From assembly GCA_963965975.1 (NCBI GenBank), contig OZ014417.1, forward strand, positions 3,329,821-3,393,820: a stretch of DNA of 64,000 bases, written 5' to 3'. The position numbers were made by a program, and so were the translations under genes. This document shows, in pieces, positions 51,311 through 62,553 of the stretch. Positions within the stretch are counted from its first letter, which is position 1. Every line of letters begins with the position of its first letter. The notes under the pieces are model-generated. The model worked only from the letters and a program-made list of their open reading frames with translations, searched no databases and was not told the DNA's origin. Origin of the DNA: Xestospongia bergquistia (lineage: Eukaryota > Porifera > Demospongiae > Haplosclerida > Petrosiidae).

Positions 51311-51875
51311 TTTCCATGATTTAATAGCATCAATACAAAGTTGCTGGTGTTTAGAGTGAAGCAGACAAACTATTTATAGTAACCTCATCAATACAGACAT
51401 AAGAAGGTTGATTTGTGAACATTATATCAATTTTTATACATATCACAAGTATATCTCTTTGATTGGATATACCTGATGTCTTTCTAAATTCCATCCATTA
51501 TTAGATCTTGCTAACGTCAGCACTTTATCTAATGTTTCATTGGCCAATTGCTTATAGCTTTCATTCTATAACAATAAAATAAAATGCATAAATAAATGAC
51601 AGATTACATCAATCTTATGTTCTTGTTTATTTCCCATACAAAACAACTACTGTCCTTTGAGCTACTCTGATAATAGCCACGTACCTCATCAGAAAACTGA
51701 TCACATTCAGCAGGAGAAAGACTTCCTTCTTCTATGATAGGTATTAAGTCCTCATTTTCTATCATAACAGGAGAATCTATAAAACAAACAAGAATATAAA
51801 TTATCATAACATGATTTATTAATAACAACATTTGATGTTAGCTCAATTCATGTATGTTTGCTGTATTAAGAAAGA

Positions 51876-51935
<60 letters not shown>

Positions 51936-53980
51936 AATAACAAATATGAAGGGACTAGTTTCATAATTAGAATTATTAGTATTTATGAGTTAGTTATTAA
52001 CAACATCATTAGTACAATTACAATAGTAATTAATATACTTACCTCTATTGGATCCAATAGGAGTTCTAAAAACAGTGTCCATTGAATTGTAACGAGGTAT
52101 AACAGATGGAGGAATCCGGACAACAGATGTTCTATATTAGATGAACCATATTCATACAGATAAGATATGTCATAAATACATACCGTCCTCCACCATTCCT
52201 TCTTGTCCTTTGATCAGTGATGGGTGGAGCTGACTTCACAAGCATCCATGGACAAAGCCACACCCTCCAATTTTTCCATGTAGTAGTTGATAATCTTGAC
52301 ATCTCTGCTGGCAAGTACTGTAATAAGAAACAACAACACGAATCACGATGTGTTTTAAAGGATATAAATGAATAACAAAGATATAAAAATAGTGTAGTTA
52401 TATATTTTTCGAACTATAAAAAATTATTTACTTTGAATTCAAAGAAGAATGCCACAAACCAAGGCATGACAAATGATGCAAAGTGATATAACAGCACTAG
52501 TATATATTGAATGTCTCCAACATTACTCAAATTGTTACTCCAGTACTGACAAAGAAATAAATACATAATTCATGAACTGCGAGTGTAATAAGATGGACAA
52601 TTACTATATTAGTTATGTTCTAGTATTTTTAAAAAAATAATTCTCATATGTACTTTATAAGGACAGTATATTGACTTACAAAAAACGCTTTTAATGGAAC
52701 ATAAATAGTAGAAGCCAAGGTTGTGATCTGTGGAATGAAAAGATATATATTTAATACACACACATTATTAACAATGATATAGTCTATTATAATAGTCTTT
52801 TAATATCTAACATTATAAAATCCTTTTATCATTGTTTTGAAAGTGTAATAAAATAACAATATAAAAAATGTTGTTGACACTGGAGAGTAATAAAAAAACA
52901 CAATTACAGATAGTGAATGCTAGAATTATGAATTAGTCACAACATTAAGATAAAGGGAGGACCCCATCCATCATCTATACCTACCGTAAGTATAATACGA
53001 TTAACCCATCCAAGGATCAAATAGAAAAGAAACAACAAAACAAATCGGATAACAGCCATTAACTATTAAAGAAAGTAACTTGTAAGCATGCACAACTTTA
53101 AAAATTATAAATAAAAAATTTTCTAAATCACTCACAACAAGATCAAATACTGACGTCTTGATATTCAAGTCGGTATATTCTAGAAAAGAGTAACTGGTAT
53201 TGTTATTCTACATGAGAAAAAAGAGCAGTTATAGGTTAACAGTTAAAACTATACTAACTATCAACTCTACATTGTTTAGTCAGTTATGTTAACAACACAA
53301 GTTATACATTATAGTTTGAAGTTGAATATTGTTCACAACATATTTTATTTGCTTTATGAATTCATTATAAGAGTCATGTTGAGTTTTACATCAATGTCTG
53401 TCTACTTGAACATCATAATTTTCTCATTATAGTTATGGTAACAATTTGAATGACAAGGAGTATAAGTGTAGTTTATAAAAGAGTCCCACATAGTTACTTA
53501 AAACTTAAGACAACATAATGTAACAATATAAATGATCATACATAATAATAGTCTTGACAAATGTTACCATATAGCACTAAAACTCTATAGTAACAAGCAG
53601 CCTCAACTGGAATACACTGTCCCGTAAGTGACATTAGTTTGCTTACAGACTCATTTTAATCGCTCATTGCAAGGCACCTTGATGTTATGTGTAACATACC
53701 CATATTTACTGAATCCTACCCTTTGGGTTCTAATATTATTTGATGAACATACCAAGTAACAAATAATGGAGAGAAATACCACCAACGCTGTATCAAAAGA
53801 CATCAAAATGAGTAAAGGTAGTCGATATCGTTTGGGTTTTTGAACTGGTCCTGGCCTGGGCTGTCGAGGGACTGTGGCTCCATATTGTCTGTCGTTAGAA
53901 TATGGATTATGATCTGGTAAGGGAGAAAGAAGGCTTTCTTCGTCTTCGAGAAGATGCTGACGTGCCTCTTCGACCGCCAT
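49690..53980 (-). CDS. STARD3: StAR-related lipid transfer protein 3 (MLN64): MENTAL plus START domains
   Basis: Fifteen exons in phase give about 486 aa: 53980-53753, 53207-53136, 53062-52985, 52727-52680, 52545-52432, 52317-52184, 52131-52043, 51776-51685, 51565-51473, 50809-50753, 50694-50599, 50549-50476, 50427-50323, 49922-49835 and 49782-49690. The start MAVEEARQ was preferred over an upstream in-frame ATG (54016). The N-terminal half has four hydrophobic segments, including LNIKTSVFDLVLMAVIRF, matching the MENTAL domain. The C-terminal half is a START domain: WRLLYNESHRTPEWNP, SARDFVSVRKASV, GENGPCGYVLLP, LFIWLLDTDLKGWIPQSVI. STARD3 binds cholesterol on late endosomes and tethers them to the ER. 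A clear FFAT motif was not seen. Exon 1 might instead use a donor 42 bases further on (agg/gtagga), which also keeps phase. Confidence 0.9.
51254..51310. repeat. (TA)n microsatellite
   Basis: Near-pure TA run in the STARD3 intron between the exons at 51473 and 50809. Confidence 0.9.
51876..51933. repeat. (CA)n microsatellite
   Basis: Pure CA run of nearly 30 units in the STARD3 intron between the exons at 52043 and 51776. Confidence 0.95.
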
Positions 53981-56141
53981 TTCAACCACACCCATACAAA
54001 TCATAATTATAGTCATGACATGAGGGCGTTACAATAACTACGAAATTATCGGGTGATTCATTTCCTTGTGTATCCGGTCCACATCCCCATAATTCTCTTT
54101 AGACACTTAGTATTATTTTTGCAGTGTATTCATATATAATAATAATAATATATGCATTAAATGATATTTTTTATTCAAGTTATCAAAGTTTGTTGGTAGA
54201 AATTGAAATGTTATAAATCTTACATAATAAAACTCATATCTTTTAAATCATTGATTATCAAGGAGTTGAAACAAAATATTCAATCAAGTAATTTTGTCTG
54301 TGTCATGTGTACAGGAAACTAATAATACAGAGAATGTGTCACTTGTGGAATATTACTGATGATTGTCAATGGGCAAATAATGTCCTATAACTGTTTTCCT
54401 TTGTATATGTACAGTTGGTTTTGAAGATCTAGCTAGCAAGTGTGCAGGTGTGTGTGTTGAAAAATGCCCAGAGTAAAACTTTCAAGCTAAGGCATAATGC
54501 TTCTTTAGGTACTTCATATTTCTGTTATTAGATATACACACGACAATACTCTTGTGCCACTCTTGAAAGTTCATTGAATACATCGGATGGATTACATGTA
54601 GATGAGATGCCCATACACATCAATGGAAAACATTGAACCTGAATATACCTATTGATACAAGCTGTTTGTATATAGCAACATGAGATTGCTTGCTGTTATT
54701 TTAGTAATAATATCTAATGTATACAATTACACCTTAATAGTTACCCTTTGTACAAAATGATAGTGTTAAGAGTTGTAGGCTATCAATGATAACAAAGCAT
54801 CAGTTGTCACATCTTAAGATTTTGCTTGTTTGATTATCACAAAGATTTTTAGACAATGTATGTCAAACATGAAACAAGTAAACTAAATACCCTAAACTCT
54901 TAAAATTAAAACCAATTGTGTTGAAGAATTGTCTAATTTGCCTTGCAATTGAGACATTTTACAAAATGAAAATTGATAAATGTCAAAAATATTTTAATTT
55001 GCTTGTAATATTTCTTTTGGGACTATAGCCATTTATTTAAGTTATGCAGTCATACATTACAGCTTGTTATCTAAAGATGAAAGATTACTATGTTGGTTTA
55101 GCTTGTTATTATTTGCTTTGGCAATCTCCTATCAAAAATTATTCAAGATACAAAATACACATTACATGTTCAGTACCAAATTAACTATTGCGAATGCATT
55201 TAAATAATCATTAATAATATCCTTTAATAAGATGGAGTAAGAGAAAAGACTTAAATATAGAAAGCACAAATCAATTCCCAAATCTTTAGTTGTATTTCTT
55301 CCAAAGTCAATTTATATTCTTACTCCTTTCCATTCCTTGTCTGTGCTAAAAGAGAGATCCATGTTGTCATACTATTTTATTCACTTTATGTTATACTATA
55401 GCAAGGCTAAACATTGATGATGATATCTCAAACACTATCAATTTCCAGAAACTTTCAATGCTGAACGCAACATCTTTATATCACTCACAATTTATAATGA
55501 TGGTAGATGGAAGCTCATTTTATATAACACTCTTTCATGCATTCCTTGTGATTGTTACCTAATGGTTGATTGACTATAGTCATGTTGTCACATCATTTTA
55601 ATATTGAATTATTCAAACATAAATAGTATTAAGGAATAAAACTACAAAGGTTTTGGTGCTCTAGAACTTGTAGTAAGCCATACAGTCACCTAGTCAGTTA
55701 TGTATTGAAAATGAAGCATTATTGTGTTGATTTAGTACATTATAGCTCACTATAATAGCTTCATTATTTAATTATGCAGAATTGTAATCTCTAATTTTAC
55801 TGTTATTACAATGTAATAAACTTATGTATACAATACATTGTTATACTGAAACAGTTTACCCAGCACATAATCTATGTATACACCATCTATTATTATATTA
55901 TAATACTGATCTTACCACTCCTACCACATCAAAACATTTTGACATAAACAACATGCCATACAACGGTTACAACCTCTTCTATTGAGTTGACCTTGTGGGA
56001 GTGAATATATTATGGAATTGAGGTATCTGAGTCTGGTAGGAGGGGTAAGCAAACTCCCCACCACGTTGAGTCACGTGACTAATTTTGTTTGTAATGTTAA
56101 CTAAAATTAATATTAATAGTAAATAACTCAGATGCGATACC
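53981..56141. other. Divergent intergenic region between STARD3 and TMEM116-like copy B
   Basis: About 2.16 kb of AT-rich sequence that must contain both promoters. The only structure seen is a small inverted-repeat pair at 55911-56049. No open frame or RNA gene was recognised. Confidence 0.5.
55911..56049. repeat. Small inverted-repeat element
   Basis: CTTACCACTCCTACCA at 55911-55926 pairs with TGGTAGGAGGGGTAAG at 56034-56049, matching at 15 of 16 positions around a 107-base core. It may be a tiny MITE or a regulatory foldback; no target duplication is evident. It ends 92 bases before the start codon of TMEM116-like copy B. Confidence 0.45.
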
Positions 56142-59100
56142 ATGGAGTTTGATGACTATAACACTTCTAGTAATTTAATGTGTGAAGACCTTCTGCCTCA
56201 GAACAAAAGAAACAGCTGTTCACTGGGGAATGATGACGTAAGTGTAGCTGTTGGCTTTATAAAGTCACCATTTTGAAGCCCTTCTTTGTCTAAGAGTACG
56301 CTGCTGTATGTGTTGTGATAGTGTAATCTAGTTCCTACTTGTATTATAGAACATCATAGTTTAATATTATAAGACATATGTTGGACTCACTATGTAAAAA
56401 ATTGGACAGGTAGGAATTTCAATCTGATAAAATCATTTCCTTGCGCATCATATGACATCAGAAATCATTTATATTTCTAACTTGAAGAGTTTATATGAAT
56501 AAAGTTGTAGTATTTATTTTTCATTTATTCATGTATGGTAAGAATAATTCCTTGTTCCGTAAATGTTATATTCCATTTGTTCTATGACAAATGAAACTTA
56601 CTGTTTTATTAAAGGAAATGACCCATTGCGTCTTCTCACTGGAAATGGCAAGTTATTGTGTTATCATATGCTTCCTTTAGAAAATAGTTATTAAAAATCT
56701 GGACTAGTTATATATTTAAGTAGTGGACGTTTTAAAAAGCCGTATATAGTGCTTAACTATAAAACAGTTAACAATTTGAATTACAATTATTTCAATTGTA
56801 TCACTGTGCAATCATTTTTATATAATGACTATAAATGTACCTTACCTTCTTTGATTTTTTGCCTATATGAGACAAACAAAATTCCTTACATTTGTCACAT
56901 CTACCACATCTAAGTTTTTACATCTACCACATCTAAGTTTTTACATCTACCACATCTAAGTTTTTACATAAACTTATTATTTTAAGTTGAGCAGGTTGAG
57001 ATTAGACTGTTTCCTTCATAACAAATAACTTTTAAAATGCAATATTTACAAATTATATTTACTATAATTATAATGATATTTGAACTACCTTATAAATTAG
57101 TGGTATTTTCCCTCTCATTTATAGTATGGCCGTTTAGATGCTATAGCTATGGTTCGTATGATGTCATCATTGTTAGGGTAAGTATATATATTATAGTAGA
57201 CAATGTATTGATGTACCATATAGTATGACTAAATTAATAATTTGACTAAGTTAAAATCTTAAATAATTTTCATAAATCATCAAAATTTGATCAAATTATA
57301 ATAATTGTCATTTTAAAGGCAATTCTTTACTCACTTATAACTCTCACTTTACAATGATATAGTTCATCTCTTACTGACAATATGATAATATAACTTTGAT
57401 TGAAAATGAAAGATATTAGTTTTTAATGTTTACCTTCAGAATCATTAAACTATAAAGTTGTAACTAGTACTATGAAAGTGTTATTAGTCTTCTGGGAATT
57501 CAGGTCACTATATAGTATATTAACTAGATTTGTCTGGCATATATATTAGCATTATAGTGTTACATGACATTGTAATATGTAAGCTATATCAATGTCAATT
57601 TGATGTATCTCTACACTGTAACCAAAGATAAACACGACTGATTGTGCTTCTAGTATTCTGTAATCATTCCATAGCATCTACTAAGTCTTTTAGCAAGCAT
57701 TAATTGACTATCATTACATAGAAGTAATCATATTCCATGTCTTCTTATTATAATTATGTTATTTAGTTTATTAGGAGCCTGCTCTATTATATTATCAGTA
57801 GTGATAAGAAAGAAAGTTTTTAATCCTGATATTCATCCTATCTTCATGCTGTCATTAGCGGACTGTGGCCTAGCTGTACTATGGATTATTGGCTCTTCTC
57901 TCTGGTTAGGTAACTTATCACATGATGGTTTCAATCGTGTCTTTTGTTATCCTGTGACTCTATTAACTGGAGTAAGTCTAAAGTACCTATTGAGTAATTG
58001 ACTGTTTATTGTTTACTCTAAAGTTACCACTTTCATTACATAAATAATGAGGTGGAATATCCTCATTGCAATATAGAATGTATAAAATGCTTCTAAATGA
58101 AAGATTGTTTTTCTTGGCAGACAAAATATACAACTTGTACAAGTGAAAGGTTTACTATATTATGTGTTTATGTAAATAGATTTTGGAGTGTGTTGCACTA
58201 AATCTCACATTGGTTTATGCTGTGTTGGCCTACTTTAGAACTAAAAGAACTGACCTTCATATTTTAATGGTAAGTTAGTTATTATAATACATCTTTATCT
58301 ACTAATTTCTATAGGGTTCATCATATTTACAAAATAGAAATGGTGTTTCAAAGAAAACTGTCCTTGTTATGTATTTACTAGCATGGTAGGTAATACTGTA
58401 GTTTATAAATGGGAAGGACGTTATCTTGCTCCATAATCAGATGTCAATATTATTATTGTAATATTTTTTACTGTACAAACAGGTTACTTCCAGCAGTAGC
58501 CATTTTGTTAATATTTATAATAATAGCCATTTCTGTCAACTACTTGTCAAGTACACAAGCATGTACTTGTTGGTAAGACACATTATGTTTTAATATTATG
58601 ATATTATAATTATCTTGTTAGGTGTAGACCTACTGTTATTAATGTTGTACCATTCGCATTATCACTTGATAAGGTTTGCTATAGAACTCCTTACATTGCA
58701 TTGTCTTATGTTAGATTAATAATGTAAAATATACTTCTATTTTTATTTTGTCATTGCTGTTATGGCTATTGTGACAACATCACTGTTATACTACATTGTT
58801 ACATATCTATTTCTTATTTATCTCAGGAATCAAATATGTTTATGCAAAGACAATTGTACCTTAGTTTATCTGTAGGAGGGTTTATATCGTTTCAGTATTT
58901 GGTTGTCTTTTTCTTCCTTATGGTAAGTCATAAGAAGACTTCTGTCAATATAGTAACTTACATATTGTGAATTTGTTATCAATAACTATGTTGTTAATTT
59001 GTTGATAGTTTTTAATTTATTAAATATATTTTTTGTTTATCTACAGTTTCTTTATCTGAAAATATTAGCAAAAATTAAGAAACTAAAAGAAGAAAATGGT

Positions 59101-60402
59101 ACTATATTATTATTATATTACTATAATGTCATGATAACATGAATCCTATTATTTTATAATTAAATAATTCAAGAGTATCATATCAATCTCTTTGATAGAA
59201 TCCAGACAAGTAGCATACAATTATGGAACTACTGCAGTAATAGCACAAGGTCAATCTCGGGCCACTAAGAGAGTTTTGTTGTTTCTGACTGTGTTTATAT
59301 TTAGTGGTTTTTTCAGTGAGTTGTCTTTAATTCATAATTTATGTGGACAAGAAAACAAAACATTTTATAATAAAATATATATGAAATCCTGATATTGAAC
59401 AATGTGAGAAAGGTTTTATAACATCTTATAGGTGCCTTTTTCAAACTTCACATATTAGTTATTTGGAAGGAAAAATTTTGACGTTTATGACAATTTACAT
59501 TACTATATTTTCTTTTTTTATGTTCTAAATATATTATTTATTATTATACAGATTTGTGTTGCACTATTTTGATACTTCCTCTCATTGCAAATGCTTTGGA
59601 TAGTCCAAATCCTTCTATTGTTGGTAATCAAATGAAAAATACATACTTTTCTTTTGTGTTTGCACAGGTCAGTAAATACACAATTATAATGTTACTATTC
59701 ATTATGTTTTTATAAATTAAGCTATAATTTAAAAACCTTTACAATTTTCTTTATCTGTTATCTTTTAAGTATTAGTTACTTGCATGAAAGATGTGGTCAA
59801 AATGCTCAAAAGTACTGTATGGACATTGAGACCACACCCAGAGTATAATGTAACACAAGAACAGAGTTGTGCCTTAAATGATGAATTACGTTTGTTGGGC
59901 CAATCAACACCACTACACTAAGCTATAGACAAGCTAAAAGGTTGTTGTGATCATTGTTAAGTGCTGGAAAACAACAATGCAATCATATAGATCAATGGCT
60001 CATATCGGACAGTTGTGAATGTATATATTATCACAAAATTTCAGTGCCTTTGATACGCCCACTCACTAAACTATAATTTAAACTAGAGCAGTGCAGTGAT
60101 TAAGAATAAATGAAAGAATTTGATAATTATTTTGTTTGGTTAGTGAGGTAACTAATGACTTCTTTTTTCTATAGTCGCTGACTTTGCCATTGCAAGGTTT
60201 TCTCAATGCTTTAGTATATGGATGGACAAGAGATGACTTCGTATCAACAATATCTTTGCCTCTTCGACCTAGTGATCTAAGTCCTCCTCGTGACGATCAC
60301 TTTAATGAGACAGAAGTTGAAGATTCCGACTATTCTATTTCTAATTCAATGGAATCGTCTCAACACAGCTTGTTGTCAGGTGCAGGTGTGGATATACAAT
60401 AA
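56142..60402 (+). CDS. TMEM116-like seven-transmembrane receptor, copy B
   Basis: Twelve exons in phase give about 421 aa: 56142-56237, 57125-57177, 57767-57971, 58180-58269, 58315-58385, 58483-58572, 58622-58673, 58827-58922, 59047-59098, 59199-59315, 59552-59667 and 60175-60402. Landmarks match copy A: IFMLSLADCGLAVLWIIG, CYPVTLLTG, a C-x-C-W motif, a basic loop 3 (LAKIKKLKEEN), GQSRATKRVLLFLTVFIFSGFF and the helix-7 motif LPLQGFLNALVYGWTRDDF. Exons 2, 4, 6, 7, 8 and 9 have exactly the same length as in copy A. The N-terminus (MEFDDYNTSSNL) is short, polar and without a signal peptide. The tail is acidic and Ser-rich. Ligand and coupling are unknown. Confidence 0.78.
56897..56966. repeat. 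23-bp tandem repeat, three copies
   Basis: Three near-identical units of ACATCTACCACATCTAAG plus a T run, in intron 1 of TMEM116-like copy B. Confidence 0.9.
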
Positions 60403-60580
60403 TAACACTGTACTGGTCAGTATAAAAAAACTTTAGTTCATTTAAATCTTTTCAAGAAATATACGTTTTCCCAATTTTTGACAATTTATAATAATTTATA
60501 ATAAGTGTTGTTGTATTGATATAATGTCATTATAATAATGTACAAATTAGTATACATTAAATTGGTAAACAATTTATTAT

Positions 60581-62454
60581 TTAGTCAGTCCCATGTCTTC
60601 GTTCCTGTACTGCATCCTAAAACAGAGAAAAAGAACTACTTCATTACATACATTGATTAAAATCTAATGGTTTGGGCAAATTCACAAAATTTATACTGCC
60701 ACTCCTACAATTACAAGTTTTAGTTTTAACTTGCCAATTCAATTATTGAATCAAATTTTATTATCCTACTATACGTTATAATTGACATACAATAATTTTA
60801 CCTTAAATCTTGTTTCTAACATAGTCACTTCACTGATAAGATCTGTAATTGCATTGGAGAGAGCTTCTTGAGGACTGTAGTCTGGAGTCGTTTGAACTCT
60901 GAGTACAAATTTGTGTTCCAAAGGGTGTGGCACTTTATAACCAGCAAATAAAACTTGAGGATCATTTAGTAATTGACTATAAAAGAAATGATAGAAGGAT
61001 AGGTTGATGGCTGGCTGGACACACACACACATACACATACACAGAGTAATTAGACTTCATATTGCCTATAAGTACAAGAAGTGATACTTACTGCATCAGT
61101 AAATTGCCCAACGTATGATCTTCCTTGTTAACAGTAAATATAGCAGCATTTGGTACTTTAGTATCTTTTGTTATGGAGATCCTAAACAATTCAATAACGT
61201 ATACATTTCAGCCCAAAGTACTCAAGGTTTTTGTTAATTTATTTTTCTTTTGTTTACTATACAAAATTACCAGAGATATGTTACTATTGTAACATAAAAA
61301 TATATTTTGTTTCTCTAATGTGTTATGGAAGAATGACATCACTGGCAAATAGAGTCTGGACACCATTTAACAAATGGTTGAACTGTTTTGAAAGGCTACT
61401 TGCTACAATAAATTTTCATGTAACTATTTATGAAAAACTTATCTCTATATTTTAGTCCCTAAGCTTTCTTAAATGTAATATTTAGTAATTACATGATTAC
61501 ATGCAGAAGGATCGAAGGTGTTAAGTGGGCAAATGCTGTTTGTAAGAGATAGAAAAATGTATCAACACTAAACCTTATAATATGGGACTTTAATTAGAGT
61601 GTAAATTTTCTGACATGCTCGTACACCTATTACAAATTAACAGTTATCCTAGTATCTAAACCACACTTTCTCTTGGTTTTTTTTTCAAACGAAAAGTATG
61701 GTGACAAAATAGTGTTGTTTTAGTATGGTAAATTAGTTTTAGTTTTAGTTATAGTTTTCCTACTCTCTTTACTTTAAGTTTTAGTTTTAGTTATAGTAAT
61801 GCAATTGAAAACAATTTTAGTTATAGTTATTGTTATCAATTCTAAATTGTATTTTAGTTTTAGTTATAGTTCTCATCACCAAATTCTTTTAGTTTTAGTT
61901 TTAGTTATTGTAAAAAATCATCATAATTAATTATCATAATACTAATGAAATAACTCAAATGTAAGTAATGTTAACACTCAAAAGAACCAGTAAATGAGTT
62001 ATCAGCCATTTTGTTTATGGTACATGTGAACAAATGCCCCACCTACTTTAAGAAGTCACACCTCTGCTGAATACTGTAATAGTTTTGGTTAATACTGTAC
62101 AATTTTAGTTTTAGTTTTAGTTAATGTCAGTCAAAATTACACTTATAGTTTTAGTTATAGTTAGACACCAGTAGTTATAGTTTTAGTTATTGTTATAAGC
62201 ACTATGGAGTTTGAATTTTAGTTTTAGTTTTAGTATAGGAAAAGTGCCTTACTAAAATATGTTTTAGTTTTAGTTATTGTTAACTAAAACAACACTATGA
62301 CAAAACTACTGAACACATCTCTAATAGGCTATAAAGAATACATTCCTACCTCCTTGATACAATCTTGTGTAGTCTACAAAATTTAAGTTATTATTACTCA
62401 CTTTTTCTCTCCATCCAAGAGAAGAAAAGACTCGAATGATGCTGGAGCGTTCAT
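60581..62454 (-). CDS. POLR2J: DNA-directed RNA polymerase II subunit RPB11
   Basis: Four exons in phase give 117 aa, the length of human RPB11: 62454-62402, 61181-61092, 60976-60802 and 60616-60581. The protein starts [18 protein letters not shown], continues [20 protein letters not shown], and then [21 protein letters not shown] and [20 protein letters not shown], almost identical to animal RPB11. RPB11 pairs with RPB3 to form the alpha-like heterodimer that nucleates Pol II assembly in the nucleus. Intron 1 (1.2 kb) is mostly a transposable element. The start lies 99 bases from the LHX1/5 start on the opposite strand. Confidence 0.97.
61710..62297. mobile_element. hAT-like non-autonomous element filled with TTTTAGTTTTAG repeats
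   Basis: A 588-bp element flanked by the perfect 8-base duplication TGACAAAA (61702-61709 and 62298-62305). The ends are inverted repeats, TAGTGTTGTTTTAGT and its complement ending at 62297. An 8-bp duplication with TAGTG ends is typical of hAT transposons. The interior has many irregular TTTTAG and TTATAG units on the plus strand and no coding frame. It occupies about half of POLR2J intron 1. Confidence 0.85.
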
Positions 62455-62553
62455 GATGTCTAATGGGCGTGGAGATACCACCCCTTTTGCTGTTTAAATT
62501 CACAAGTGACTTGTGTTCTAGCTTTCTTAAACGAGTGGCACTGATCGTTGAAA
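62455..62553. promoter_or_regulatory. Divergent promoter of POLR2J and LHX1/5
   Basis: The 99 bases between two opposing start codons. A housekeeping polymerase gene and a developmental transcription factor would have to share this promoter unless a non-coding leader exon lies elsewhere. No TATA box is seen. Confidence 0.4.

Noticed and set aside
61713-62290. Interstitial telomere array
   Set aside because: The units are irregular TTTTAGTTTTAGTTATAG, not a uniform TTAGGG-type repeat, and they lie wholly inside a hAT-like element with a target-site duplication.
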